Position numbers and translations under genes: made by a program. The notes beneath the pieces are model-generated. The model did not search any database. It was not told the origin of the DNA and worked only from the letters and a program-made list of their open reading frames with translations. Positions 45,431 through 54,258 of a DNA stretch of 64,000 bases are shown here, in pieces. Positions within the stretch are counted from its first letter, which is position 1, and the number at the start of each line of letters is the position of its first letter. Origin of the DNA: Streptomyces xylophagus (GTDB lineage: Bacteria; Actinomycetota; Actinomycetes; Streptomycetales; Streptomycetaceae); assembly GCF_000716435.1 (NCBI RefSeq), contig NZ_JNWO01000011.1:186001-250000 (forward strand), in the 5' to 3' direction.

Positions 45431-46471
45431 ATGGGCTCATCTCGCCGTCATCCGCTGCTCGTTCCGGTGTTGCTGTGCGCGATCGCCGTGCTGGCGGCCC
45501 GGCCAGGTGATGACGATCAGCCCGCCGTGGGCATCAGCGCGCAGGTGGCGCGGCTGTACCAGGACGCGGCCCTGGCGACCCAGCGGTACGAGGCCGGGCG
45601 GCGGGAGGCGGACGCGCAGCGAGCCCGCGCCCAGCGGGTCGAGGCTCAACTGGACGGCGAACGGCAGGAGATCTCGCGGCTGCACGAGGACCTGGGCCGG
45701 ATCGCCCGTGCCCAGTACCGCAGCGGCGGCGGTGTCCCGATGGCGGCCCGGATCATCCTGGCGGACAGTCCTGAGGATCTGATGCGCGATCAGCATGTCT
45801 TCTCCCAGGCGGACCTGGCCGTGGAGAACGCGATCGGCAGGAGTCACCGGGCCGAGGTACGGCTCGCCGCAGACGAGGCGAGTGCCGCGTCGCAGTGGCG
45901 GGCACTGGAGAAGAGGAACGCCGAACTCGCCGACCTGAAGCAGGGCATCCAGCGGAAACTCGACGAAGCGCGCGGGCAGTTGCAGGGTCAGGCGGACGCC
46001 TCGGTCGCGTCGGGCTCCTGCCGGGGCGCCGTCCGCCTCGACCAGCCGCCGACGCGCGTCACCACCCCCTGGGTCACACCGGTGGAGACCGTAGAACTGT
46101 CCGCGGGATTCGGCAGCGGCGGCTCCCGCTGGGCGAACCGTCACACCGGCCAGGACTTCGCGGTGCCCATCGGCACGCCGGTGCGGGCGGCCGGAGCGGG
46201 CCGGGTGGTACGCGTGTCGTGCGGAGGTGCCTTCGGCATCGCGATCGTGATCGAGCACCCGGGCGGCTACTACACGCAGTACGCCCACCTCGCGGCCGTC
46301 GCCGTCGACCAGGGGGACCGTGTGACCACCGGCCAGTGGATCGGCCAGTCCGGCACGACCGGCAACTCCACCGGCCCGCATCTGCACTTCGAGGTACGGG
46401 TCACCCCGGAGCTGGGATCGGCGGTCGATCCGCTGCCGTGGCTGGCACAGCGAGGGGTGCCGGTCGGCTAG
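45431..46471 (+). CDS. Secreted M23-family peptidase with a coiled-coil N-terminal region
   Basis: The 346-residue protein has an N-terminal signal or anchor helix (LLVPVLLCAIAVLAARP). A long coiled coil (residues about 35-190, rich in Ala, Arg, Glu, Gln) follows, and then an M23/LytM endopeptidase domain with the zinc motifs HTGQDFAVP (H-x3-D) near residue 237 and HLHFEV near residue 317. The architecture resembles EnvC/NlpD-type or RipA-associated factors that cut, or activate cutting of, peptidoglycan cross-links. All zinc ligands are present, so it is probably active. It converges with a HAD gene. Confidence 0.92.
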   Translation: MGSSRRHPLLVPVLLCAIAVLAARPGDDDQPAVGISAQVARLYQDAALATQRYEAGRREADAQRARAQRVEAQLDGERQEISRLHEDLGRIARAQYRSGGGVPMAARIILADSPEDLMRDQHVFSQADLAVENAIGRSHRAEVRLAADEASAASQWRALEKRNAELADLKQGIQRKLDEARGQLQGQADASVASGSCRGAVRLDQPPTRVTTPWVTPVETVELSAGFGSGGSRWANRHTGQDFAVPIGTPVRAAGAGRVVRVSCGGAFGIAIVIEHPGGYYTQYAHLAAVAVDQGDRVTTGQWIGQSGTTGNSTGPHLHFEVRVTPELGSAVDPLPWLAQRGVPVG

Positions 46472-46480
46472 GGCGTCCAG

Positions 46481-46513
46481 GTAAGGGGCGTGCTCCGGAT
46501 GGACGTCCCTTAC
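46481..46513. terminator. Convergent terminator candidate
   Basis: GTAAGGG (46481-46487) pairs with CCCTTAC (46507-46513); CGT/ACG adds further pairs. It lies over the end of the minus-strand HAD gene (stop at 46510-46512). Confidence 0.6.
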
Positions 46514-47382
46514 GGCCGCCGCTCCGCCAGCATCCGCTCGATGACGACCGCCACACCGTCCTCGTTGTTGTCCACGGTCCGCCCCGAGGCCGCGGCGAGC
46601 ACGGCAGGGTGCGCGTTGCCCATCGCGTACGACCGTCCGGCCCAGGTGAGCATCTCGACGTCGTTCGGCATGTCCCCGAAGGCGACGACCTCCTCGGGCG
46701 CGATCCCGCGCTCCGCGCAGCACAGGGCGAGCGTGCTCGCCTTGGAGACACCGGGCCCGCTGATCTCCAGCAGGGCGCTGGGGCTGGAGCGGGTGACGTT
46801 CGCGCGGTCGCCCAGGGCGAGGCGGGCGGTGGCCAGGAAGGCGTCCGGATCGAGCTCGGGGTGGAACGCGAGGATCTTCAGCACCGGCTCGTCGGCCCCC
46901 GGGGCGTCCGACGCCAGGAGCTTCTCGGCGGGCGCGAGGGTGTCCGGTATCTCCATGTGCAGCTTCGGATACGCCGGCTCCTGGTAGAAGCCGTACGTCT
47001 GCTCGATCGCGTACACCGTGCCGGGCGCCGCCTCGCGCACCAGGCGTACGGCGTCGACGGCGTTCTCCCGGGCCAGTTCGCGGACCTTCACGAAGCGGTG
47101 GGCGCCGGGGCCGCCGTGCAGGTCGACCACGGCGGCGCCGTTGCCGCAGATCGCCAGGCCGTGGCCGTGGACATGGTCACTGACCACGTCCATCCAACGG
47201 GCCGGGCGGCCGGTGACGAAGAAGACCTCGATGCCCGCCTCCTCGGCAGCCGCCAGAGCGGCCACCGTACGGGGGGACACCGACTTGTCGTCGCGCAGCA
47301 GAGTGCCGTCCAGGTCGGTGGCGATCAGCCGTGGCGGGACGGCGGAGGCCGGGGTCTCGGGCTGTCGAGTCGCTGAGGTCAC
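46510..47382 (-). CDS. Cof-type HAD hydrolase (first of two paralogs)
   Basis: The 290-residue protein has the Cof (IIB) layout: [25 protein letters not shown] at the start (nucleophile and acid Asp), VTGRPARW, a C2 cap, KASTLALCC with the motif III lysine, and [13 protein letters not shown] with metal-binding acidic residues. Such enzymes are phosphatases for sugar or vitamin phosphates; the substrate is unknown. GTG 47382 is preferred with GGGAGAA upstream; ATG 47400 is in frame. A close paralog lies at 58604-59407. Confidence 0.9.
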   Translation of the reverse strand: MTSATRQPETPASAVPPRLIATDLDGTLLRDDKSVSPRTVAALAAAEEAGIEVFFVTGRPARWMDVVSDHVHGHGLAICGNGAAVVDLHGGPGAHRFVKVRELARENAVDAVRLVREAAPGTVYAIEQTYGFYQEPAYPKLHMEIPDTLAPAEKLLASDAPGADEPVLKILAFHPELDPDAFLATARLALGDRANVTRSSPSALLEISGPGVSKASTLALCCAERGIAPEEVVAFGDMPNDVEMLTWAGRSYAMGNAHPAVLAAASGRTVDNNEDGVAVVIERMLAERRP

Positions 47383-47534
47383 CGTGCCATTCTCCCGCAT
47401 ATGCCCGCACGCCCGTGCGGCGGTGCGCACATGTGAGTGGTTGACGCCCTGCCATCCCTGATCAGTAACCTCAAGGACCTGACCCACCACATCAACACCA
47501 TGGGCGACCATTGACCGGCCCAGAAGAAGGAACC

Positions 47535-47858
47535 ATGCAATTCCCCCTGTCCCGCAGGACCGGTCTCATTCTCGCCGCGGTGTACCTGGTGGTGGTGTTC
47601 GGGCTCGACTTCCTCAGCGCCGAGCACGGCATGGACGCCGCGTCTGTAGTGGTGTCCGTCATCACATTTCCGGCGGGCACACTGACCACTGTCGTGTTCC
47701 TGTTGCTCGCGGTCGTCTTCGGATTCGACGGGTACAGCCCCGGACCGGATACGTACGCACCGTCCGTGCACGCCGTCGCGGGAATCGTCGAGGTGATACT
47801 CGTCTGGGCCGTTCTGAGGGCGGCCGTCAGGCGGCGGAGCAGGACGACCGCGCCGTAG
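47535..47858 (+). CDS. Small three-helix membrane protein
   Basis: The 107-residue protein begins [25 protein letters not shown] and has three hydrophobic segments (about residues 8-25, 40-68 and 78-98). A short basic tail (RRRSRTTAP) ends it. GAAGGA precedes ATG 47535. Resembles small Streptomyces membrane proteins of unknown function; no domain is recognised. The LLM flavoprotein gene follows after 10 bases, so they are probably co-transcribed. Confidence 0.8.
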   Translation: MQFPLSRRTGLILAAVYLVVVFGLDFLSAEHGMDAASVVVSVITFPAGTLTTVVFLLLAVVFGFDGYSPGPDTYAPSVHAVAGIVEVILVWAVLRAAVRRRSRTTAP

Positions 47859-47868
47859 GCTCTGAACC

Positions 47869-48771
47869 ATGAGTCTGCGTCTGAGCACCGTGATCCTCCC
47901 GTACCGCCGCTGGAACGAGGGGAGCCGCGAGGCATGGCAGCGGGCGGAGCAGCTCGGGTTCCACACCGGTTTCACGTACGACCACCTGTCCTGGCGCACG
48001 TTCCGGGACGGTCCGTGGTTCGGGGCCGTGCCGACGCTGACGGCCGCTGCGGGAGTCACCGAGCGGATGCGGTTGGGCACGCTCGTCACGTCGCCCAATT
48101 TCCGCCACCCGGTGACCCTCGCCAAGGAGCTCATCTCCCTCGACGACGTCTCCGGCGGGCGCGTCACGCTGGGCATCGGGGCGGGTGGTACCGGGTTCGA
48201 CGCCACGGCGCTCGGGCAGGAGCCGTGGACCCCGCGGGAGCGCGCCGACCGGTTCGGGGAGTTCGTTCCGCTGCTCGACCGGCTGCTCACCGAGGACTCG
48301 GTGTCGTACGAGGGTGACTTCTACTCGGCGCACGAGGCTCGGAACATCCCGGGGTGTGTGCAGCGGCCCCGGCTGCCGTTCGCGGTGGCGGCCACCGGTC
48401 CTCGTGGTCTGAAGCTCGCCGCCCGGTACGGACAGGCGTGGGTGACCACCGGTGATCCCCGGCTGTTCGAGAGCGGCACTCCGGAGCAGTCGGTGCACGC
48501 CCTTCGGGGGCAGGTCGAGAAGCTGGCCGATGCCTGCGCGGCGATCGGTCGCGACGTGGCGGGGCTCGACAAGATCCTGCTCACCGGGTTCACTCCTGAT
48601 CGCGGTCGTCCGCTGGAGTCCCTCGGCGCTTTCGTCGACTTCGCGGGCCGGCACCAGGAACTGGGCTTCACCGACATCGTGATCCACTGGCCCATCCCGG
48701 ACTCCGACTTCGCGGCCGACGAGAAGGTCTTCGAGCAGATCGCGATGGAGGCTCTGACGCAGCTCCGCTGA
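47869..48771 (+). CDS. LLM-class (bacterial luciferase-like, probably F420-dependent) oxidoreductase
   Basis: The 300-residue protein is a luciferase-like TIM barrel: [69 protein letters not shown] stretches. The last contains the conserved S-x-G-R-x-xLGIGAG cofactor loop. Most actinobacterial members use F420. The physiological substrate is unknown. It starts 10 bases after the small membrane protein gene. Confidence 0.9.
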   Translation: MSLRLSTVILPYRRWNEGSREAWQRAEQLGFHTGFTYDHLSWRTFRDGPWFGAVPTLTAAAGVTERMRLGTLVTSPNFRHPVTLAKELISLDDVSGGRVTLGIGAGGTGFDATALGQEPWTPRERADRFGEFVPLLDRLLTEDSVSYEGDFYSAHEARNIPGCVQRPRLPFAVAATGPRGLKLAARYGQAWVTTGDPRLFESGTPEQSVHALRGQVEKLADACAAIGRDVAGLDKILLTGFTPDRGRPLESLGAFVDFAGRHQELGFTDIVIHWPIPDSDFAADEKVFEQIAMEALTQLR

Positions 48772-48822
48772 GTCGGCGATCCCTGGGGCCGCTCCGCCGG
48801 GACCGGCTGGGCGGCCGGGCAT

Positions 48823-48836
48823 GTTTCACGTGAAAC
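48823..48836. other. parS site (perfect)
   Basis: Exact GTTTCACGTGAAAC in the 91-bp gap between convergent LLM oxidoreductase and kptA genes. Confidence 0.93.
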
Positions 48837-48862
48837 CGCCACCCCACGCGACTGCTCAGCGG

Positions 48863-49411
48863 TCAGTGCGACTCGGGAAACCGCAGGTAGCCCACGGGTA
48901 CCGCCTCCGTGAGCCACACCCCGTTCTCGCTGACCCGGAACACATGCCCGTCGCCATGCATCGCGCCCGCGTCCACGGAGAGCACGACAGGCCGGCCACG
49001 CCGGGCTCCGACACGGGTCGCGGTCTCGCGGTCGGCGGACAGGTGTACGGCGTGGCGGTTCATGGGCCTGAGCCCCTCGGCCCGGATCGCGTCCAGGTTG
49101 CGCGCGACCGTCCCGTGGAAGAGGTACGGCGGTGGGGTGGCCGGGGGCAGCCCGAGGTCGACCTCGATGCTGTGGCCCTGGCTGGCGCGGATACGGGTGC
49201 CCTCGATCGCGAAGCGCTGCTTGTCGTTCGTGGCCACCACATGGTCGAGTTCCTGACGGCTGAACCGGAACCCGTGTGCGGCACAGGCGGCGATCAGCGT
49301 GTCGATCTCGACCCAGCCGGCCTCGTCGAGGGTGAGCCCGATCCGCTCGGGTTGGTGGCGCAGGTGCTTCGAGAGGTACTTCGACACCTTCACGGTGCGT
49401 CTTTCATCCAT
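48863..49411 (-). CDS. kptA: RNA 2'-phosphotransferase (Tpt1/KptA family)
   Basis: The 182-residue protein matches the whole Tpt1/KptA fold: SKYLSKHLRHQPERIGLTLDEAGWVEIDTL at the N-terminus, FHGTVARNLDAIRAEGL, MNRHAVHLSADRETA, VLSVDAGAMHGDGHVFRVSENGVWLTEAVP. The catalytic Arg-His-Arg-Arg set of the family appears in KHLRHQP, RFAIEGTRIRASQGHS and the later arginines. Eukaryotic Tpt1 removes the 2'-phosphate left by tRNA ligation by transfer to NAD. The bacterial substrate is not established. ATG 49411 begins MDERRTV. It is probably transcribed alone. Confidence 0.92.
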   Translation of the reverse strand: MDERRTVKVSKYLSKHLRHQPERIGLTLDEAGWVEIDTLIAACAAHGFRFSRQELDHVVATNDKQRFAIEGTRIRASQGHSIEVDLGLPPATPPPYLFHGTVARNLDAIRAEGLRPMNRHAVHLSADRETATRVGARRGRPVVLSVDAGAMHGDGHVFRVSENGVWLTEAVPVGYLRFPESH

Positions 49412-49533
49412 CCGCTCAGCATGACGGGAGAGACGTGGATCACGCATTTTCTTTTATCGCCGATGTTTGATCCACAACCAACTGTAGTTATCCACAGGGG
49501 AATTGGCGTTTCTGTGGATAACTCCCTGTCATG
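49412..49533. other. Short intergenic region with DnaA boxes
   Basis: Two perfect DnaA boxes lie in opposite orientation: TTATCCACA (49488-49496) and TGTGGATAA (49513-49521). A degenerate TGATCCACA is at 49468-49476. The segment is AT-rich for this genome and lies beyond the end of the merR operon, upstream of kptA. Confidence 0.7.
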
Positions 49534-50505
49534 TCACACCTGTTCTTCAAGATCAGCTGGGGGCCCACTCCTTGGCATGAGCGCATCCAACGCCCTTGCC
49601 CGCAGCTCCCGTTCGGCCGCCAGCGCGATGAACTCGGCCGCCCTCGCAGGACCAACCAACCCCTCCACGGCCCGCATTGTCGTCTCGGGCACGGCCACGG
49701 AACGTGACGAGGACACGGACCGCGAGGGCTCCGCCGCCCCGAGGTGCCGGCGCAGCGACCGGTTGGCGAACAGACGCATCGCGCGGGCGAGTTCGGCGTC
49801 CACGGTCTGCTGCGCGAGGGGACGCAGTCGTCGTACGAGTGAGGCCGCCTCGGTCGCGTCCGCGTCCGTCGGACGGTGCGGTCCGTCGAGGTAGCGGGCG
49901 AAGACGTGTTCGGTGGTGAACTCCAGGAAACGGGAGGCGATGTGCTCGACCTGGACCCTCAACTCCCGTAGGTGGGCCGAGATCGCGGACAGCGGGACGC
50001 CGGACGCGTGCAACTCGACGGCCACCGCCAGCTCTTGGGGGCTCGGTACCAGGAAGGAGTCGGTGTCTCCGGGGACCGGCTCCAGGACGCCGAGTTCTAC
50101 GGCTTCGGCGACGGCCGCGTCGTCCGAGCCGCCGCCGAAGCGCTGCTCCAACTCGGCGCGGGAGATCCGGACCGCCTCCTCGTCGGTCCACGGCCCGTCG
50201 ACCTCGGCGGCCAGCCCGAGCACCCCGCCCAGCCCCCGGCCCGCGTCCCAGGCCTCCAGCAACTCCTTGATGGAGGCCAGGCTGTAGCCGCGGTCGAGGA
50301 GGTCGGCGATCTGGCGGAGCCGGGCGAGATGGACGTCGGCGTACACGTTGGCCCGCCCGCGCCGCTCGGGGCGGGGGAGCAGGCCGCGGTCCTGGTAGGC
50401 GCGGATCGTCCGGACGGTGGCCCCGCTGAGCTGCGCGAGGTCCTCGATCCGGTAGGCGGCCTCGCCGGGACGGGAGGTGGTGCCCACCCCGGACCCGGAA
50501 CTCAT
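49534..50505 (-). CDS. MerR-family transcriptional regulator
   Basis: The 323-residue protein has a MerR DNA-binding domain near residues 18-88 (YRIEDLAQLSGATVRTIRAYQDRGLLP, then RRGRANVYADVHLARLRQIADLLDRGYSLASIKELL-type). A long effector part of about 230 residues with no cysteine-based metal motif follows, so a small organic ligand is likely. Its ATG overlaps the stop of the upstream hydrolase gene by 4 bases. It is therefore translated as the last gene of a four-gene operon and probably autoregulates the unit. Confidence 0.9.
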   Translation of the reverse strand: MSSGSGVGTTSRPGEAAYRIEDLAQLSGATVRTIRAYQDRGLLPRPERRGRANVYADVHLARLRQIADLLDRGYSLASIKELLEAWDAGRGLGGVLGLAAEVDGPWTDEEAVRISRAELEQRFGGGSDDAAVAEAVELGVLEPVPGDTDSFLVPSPQELAVAVELHASGVPLSAISAHLRELRVQVEHIASRFLEFTTEHVFARYLDGPHRPTDADATEAASLVRRLRPLAQQTVDAELARAMRLFANRSLRRHLGAAEPSRSVSSSRSVAVPETTMRAVEGLVGPARAAEFIALAAERELRARALDALMPRSGPPADLEEQV

Positions 50506-51404
50506 GCCGCCCCCGCCCGCGCCGCCGGTGACCTCCTCAGGTACTCCACCGCCCTGCTCAACGATCCCTCCCGCGACGGATGGTAGGAGCGCCGCAGATA
50601 GCGCGGGACGGCCGCGCCGAGCGACCGCCAGGTGGGCAACAGACCTTTCCGTACGGCCTTGTTGTGCTCGGAGAGCGAGTAGCGGACGCGTCCGGCGAGT
50701 TGCGGGTCGTGGCGGATCAGGTGGGCCGTGCCCCAGGCCCACAGGTAGAGCATCATGGGCGCGGTGACCGCCATGCCGGCGATACGGCGGGTGTACCGGG
50801 GGAGTCCGCGGCCTCCGCAGTGCTGGAACATGTCGAAGGCCACCGCGCGGTGTTCGACCTCCTCGGCGCCGTGCCAGCGCAGCAGGTCGAGCATGATCTC
50901 GTCGGCGCCGGCCCGGTCGAGGCCCTCGGCGGCCAGGATCCAGTCGCCCAGCACCGCCGTGAACTGCTCGATCGCCGCGACGACCGCCAGCCGGAAGCGC
51001 AGCCACTCGCGCTCCGGCACCGGCGCGCCGAGCGGCGGGCGTTCGCCGAGCAGCCGTTCGAAGAGGAAGTCGACGTACTTCGTGAAGTCGGCGGTGTCGA
51101 GCCGCTGGGCCGCCAGATGGTCCAGCACGTGCGCGTGCTGCACGCTGTGCGTGGCCTCCTGGCCCATGAACCCCTTGACGTCCGCGAGGAGTTGGGGGTC
51201 CCTGACCAGTGGCAGGCCCTCCTTGAGGACCTTCACGAACCACCGCTCCCCCGCCGGCAGCAGCAGATGCAGCACGTTGATGACATGGGTGGCGGTCGGC
51301 TCGCCCGGAATCCAGTGCAGAGGGGTGCGCGACCAGTCGAAGGAGACCCGGCGGGGCGCGATCGCGTGGTGCTCGCTCACGTCGTGCTCGTGCGCGGCGG
51401 TCAC
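50502..51404 (-). CDS. Metal-dependent hydrolase of the PF10118 family
   Basis: The 300-residue protein has conserved acidic/histidine clusters: FMGQEATHSVQHAHVLDHL near residue 85 and RWHGAEEVEHRAVAFDMFQ near residue 190. These are the diiron/ferritin-like ligand patterns (E-x-x-H and E-x-x-H-x-x-x-x-D) of the family annotated as predicted metal-dependent hydrolases. A hydrophobic segment (GMAVTAPMMLYLWAWG) may sit at the membrane. Chemistry is unknown; a diiron oxygenase is as plausible as a hydrolase. Start GTG 51404 overlaps the fusion gene stop; the end overlaps merR. Confidence 0.85.
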   Translation of the reverse strand: MTAAHEHDVSEHHAIAPRRVSFDWSRTPLHWIPGEPTATHVINVLHLLLPAGERWFVKVLKEGLPLVRDPQLLADVKGFMGQEATHSVQHAHVLDHLAAQRLDTADFTKYVDFLFERLLGERPPLGAPVPEREWLRFRLAVVAAIEQFTAVLGDWILAAEGLDRAGADEIMLDLLRWHGAEEVEHRAVAFDMFQHCGGRGLPRYTRRIAGMAVTAPMMLYLWAWGTAHLIRHDPQLAGRVRYSLSEHNKAVRKGLLPTWRSLGAAVPRYLRRSYHPSREGSLSRAVEYLRRSPAARAGAA

Positions 51405-53179
51405 AGCGGCGGCTCCACACGGGCCATCGCCCGCAACGCGCGCGGGGCGAACCGGGACAGCAGATGGGCGCCGCGCGCCTCCGGGGTGACGGGCACGACT
51501 GCCTCGTTGCGGACGACCGCCCGCAGGATGGCGTCGGCGACCTTCTCCGGCGGGTAGTTCCGCAGCCCGTACAGCCGCGCCGACCTCTTCTGGCGCCGCT
51601 TCTCCTCGTCGGCGTCGACCCCGGCGAAGTGCGCGGTCGAGGTGATGTTGGTGTTGACGAGGCCCGGGCATATCGCCGAGACGCCGATCCCCTGCCCGGA
51701 CAACTCCGCGCGCAGGCACTCGCTGAGCATCAGCACGGCCGCCTTGGAGGTGCTGTAGGCGGGCAGCACCTTGGAGGGCTGGAACGCCGCCGCCGACGCC
51801 GTGTTGACGATGTGGCCGCCCTGGCCGCGCTCGGCCATCTGCTTCCCGAAGAGCCGGCACCCGTGGATCACGCCCCACAGGTTGACGTCCAGGACCTTCT
51901 TCCAGTCCTCCGGGGTGGTGTCGAAGAAGGAACCGGAGAGTCCGATTCCGGCGTTGTTCACCAGGACGTCCACCACCCCGTACTCCCCGGCGACCTTCTC
52001 GGCGAGCTTCTCCATGGCCTGCTCGTCGGAGACGTCGACGGTCTCCGCCCAGGCCTCGGGGGCACCGATCAGCCGCGCCAACTCGGCCGTGCGGGCGGCA
52101 CTTTCCGCGTCCCGGTCGACGGCCACCACGCGCGCGCCCGCCTCGGCGAACGCGAACGCCGTGGCCCGCCCGATGCCGCTGCCCGCGCCGGTGACCAGCA
52201 CCAGTTGGCCGCCGAACCGCTCGGCGTACTTGCCCGTCCCCGTGGCCGTCACCGGACCTCCTTCGCCGGCGGGCACCGCACCTCCTTCGTTGGCGGCCAC
52301 GAACTCCGTGATCCAGGAAGCCAGTTGATCGGGCCGCGTGCGTGGGATCCAGTGCTTGGCGGGCAGCGTGCGGCGCACCAGCCCCGGCGCCCACAGCTCC
52401 AGGTCGTCGTAGAGCCGCTCGGAGAGAAACGCGTCCCCCAGGGGCGTGACGAGCTGCACGGGCGCGTGCGCGTAGGCGTCCGGGCGCGGCCTGCGCAGCC
52501 TCGCCCGGACGTTGTCCCGGTACAGCCAGGCGCCGTGGGCCGCGTCCGTGGGCAGGGAGGAGGTCGGGTAGTCACCCCGGGGGACCTTCTCGGCGCGTTC
52601 CAGGATCTTCGGCCAGCGTTTGCCCAGGGGGCCGCGCCAGGCGAGTTCGGGCAGCACGGGCGTGTGCAGCAGGTACACGTACCAGGACTTGGCGCCCTGG
52701 CCGAGGAGTTGGCCGACGCGGCGCGGGGTGGGCCGGGTCAGGCGCTTGTTGATCCAGTGCCCGAAGTGGTCGAGGGACGGCCCGGACATCGACGTGAAGG
52801 AGGCGATACGGCCCTCCGTGCGCCCGACGGTGACGAACTCCCAGGACTGCACCGAGCCCCAGTCGTGCCCCACCAGGTGCACCGGCCGGTCCGGGCTGAC
52901 CGCGTCCGCGACCGCCAGGAAGTCGTCCGTCAGCTTCTCCAGGGTGAACCCGCCCCGCAACGGCTGCGGGGCCGTGGACCTGCCGTGGCCCCGGACGTCG
53001 TAGAGCACCACATGGAAGCGATCGGCGAGGCGGCCGGCCACCTCGGACCACACCTCCTTGCTGTCCGGGTAGCCGTGCACCAGGACGACCGTGGGGTTCG
53101 ACGTGTCCCCCAACTCGGCCACGCACAGCTCGACTCCGCCGGTCCGCACCCGGCGCTCCCGCGCACCCTCAAGCGTCAC
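51401..53179 (-). CDS. ephD: EphD-like fusion: epoxide-hydrolase-type alpha/beta hydrolase plus SDR oxidoreductase
   Basis: The 592-residue protein reads through two complete enzymes without a stop. Residues 1-about 300: alpha/beta hydrolase with oxyanion HGYPDS, nucleophile Asp in VGHDWGSVQSW (HDWG as in epoxide hydrolases) and catalytic His in AKHWIPRT. Residues about 315-592: SDR with TGAGSGIG, NNAG and the YSTSK active site. Length and order match, from memory, M. tuberculosis EphD (592 residues), which acts on lipid epoxides. GTG 53179 overlaps the stop of the M24 gene, and its own stop overlaps the next start, so the operon is tightly coupled. The join is a genuine fusion: no start with a ribosome binding site precedes the SDR half. 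Confidence 0.9.
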   Translation of the reverse strand: MTLEGARERRVRTGGVELCVAELGDTSNPTVVLVHGYPDSKEVWSEVAGRLADRFHVVLYDVRGHGRSTAPQPLRGGFTLEKLTDDFLAVADAVSPDRPVHLVGHDWGSVQSWEFVTVGRTEGRIASFTSMSGPSLDHFGHWINKRLTRPTPRRVGQLLGQGAKSWYVYLLHTPVLPELAWRGPLGKRWPKILERAEKVPRGDYPTSSLPTDAAHGAWLYRDNVRARLRRPRPDAYAHAPVQLVTPLGDAFLSERLYDDLELWAPGLVRRTLPAKHWIPRTRPDQLASWITEFVAANEGGAVPAGEGGPVTATGTGKYAERFGGQLVLVTGAGSGIGRATAFAFAEAGARVVAVDRDAESAARTAELARLIGAPEAWAETVDVSDEQAMEKLAEKVAGEYGVVDVLVNNAGIGLSGSFFDTTPEDWKKVLDVNLWGVIHGCRLFGKQMAERGQGGHIVNTASAAAFQPSKVLPAYSTSKAAVLMLSECLRAELSGQGIGVSAICPGLVNTNITSTAHFAGVDADEEKRRQKRSARLYGLRNYPPEKVADAILRAVVRNEAVVPVTPEARGAHLLSRFAPRALRAMARVEPPL

Positions 53180-54018
53180 TTGTCCTCCGCCCAGCGCCGC
53201 ACGTGCGGCAGATCGTCGTCCAGCCAGAAGGCGCTCTGTTCGGGGTCCTTGGAGTCGGTGACGACCAGGATCTCCTCGAACTTGGCGCCCGTGCCCCGGA
53301 ATCCGAGATGCGGTTCGACCGCCCACAGGCCCGGGTGCGGCGGATGGTCGGAGAAGCGGTACGGCGACCACAGCGGGGACCAGCCGTCCCGGTGGCCGTG
53401 CAGCGCGTCGCTCGCGAGGCCCTTCAGGGCCTGGGTGCCGAACCCGAACAGCCGCGGGGACCAAGGGCGTTCGGCGACCCGGTCGACCTTGTGCGCGATC
53501 ACGCCGAAGGGGTACGCGCGGTGCCGGTTGGCGTAGCCCTGGCGGACCATGAGGCGGTCCACGTCCTCGTAGATCTCGCGCAGCGGGCGCCGCTCGCGCA
53601 CCTCGCGCAGGAGCAGCTCGCGATGCGCCTCCAGGTCGGCCATCAGCCTGTCCTGCACCGGGTTCGCCCCCAGGGAGCCCGAATACCCGATGTCGGCCGT
53701 GAAGCCCTTGTACACCGGGGCCATGTCCAGGATGAACGGCATCCCGGGCTCCAGCCGGCGGCCCGTGGGGAAGAACTGCAGCGGCACCCGGAAGTTCGTG
53801 AACGCCGTGCGGTCGCCGAACCAGGCGAAGGGCAGATGGAACCAGTCCCGCACTCCCCGCGCGCGCAGCCACGACCGCTGCATCCGCGCCGCGTCGCGCT
53901 CGGTCACCCCGGGCTCCAGCCGGGCCGCGACGGCCTCGGCGCACTCGTACGCCAGCCGCTGGACCTCTCTGAACCCCCGCAGTTCCGCGGAGAGTTCGCG
54001 TGTCACCGCCGTAGTCAT
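53176..54018 (-). CDS. M24-family (creatinase/aminopeptidase fold) protein
   Basis: The 280-residue protein has the pita-bread fold: FREVQRLAYECAEAVAARLEPGVTERDAA at the N-terminus, then FILDMAPVYKGFTADIGYSG with the two metal aspartates. Later come FGVIAHKVDRV and the glutamates of LWAVEPHLGF and AKFEEILVVT. Most metal ligands of M24 peptidases are recognisable, so it may be a dipeptidase or a related hydrolase. ATG 54018 follows GGGGCGGTGG. It is the first gene of the four-gene operon with the EphD-like fusion, the PF10118 protein and MerR; its upstream region holds a perfect DnaA box. Confidence 0.88.
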   Translation of the reverse strand: MTTAVTRELSAELRGFREVQRLAYECAEAVAARLEPGVTERDAARMQRSWLRARGVRDWFHLPFAWFGDRTAFTNFRVPLQFFPTGRRLEPGMPFILDMAPVYKGFTADIGYSGSLGANPVQDRLMADLEAHRELLLREVRERRPLREIYEDVDRLMVRQGYANRHRAYPFGVIAHKVDRVAERPWSPRLFGFGTQALKGLASDALHGHRDGWSPLWSPYRFSDHPPHPGLWAVEPHLGFRGTGAKFEEILVVTDSKDPEQSAFWLDDDLPHVRRWAEDK

Positions 54019-54122
54019 GCCACCGCCCCACCTGTCCACATTGACTGCGGTACGTGCTCGTAACTTGACACTGGTGAATGTGACAGTTGTTAGAGGCTGC
54101 GTCAATAGCCTTGATCTCTACC

Positions 54123-54131
54123 TGTGGATAA
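54123..54131. other. DnaA box (perfect)
   Basis: TGTGGATAA, the complement of TTATCCACA, lies in the divergent region between the M24-led operon and the ABC transporter operon. Confidence 0.7.
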
Positions 54132-54258
54132 GTGCGTGGGCCGGTCGCGTAGCCCTCAAGTAGGGGCATCCCCTACGGGCCCGTACGTCTGGAGTCTGAC
54201 GCGAGGACAGCTCTGCGGGGTGACGACCGCAGTGGTCCGCGTCACTACCTTCGTAGAC

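Noticed and set aside
51401..54169. One continuous 922-codon minus-strand frame as a single giant protein
   Set aside because: The part upstream of 53179 is a shadow of the M24 gene; the true fusion starts at GTG 53179, which overlaps the M24 stop codon.
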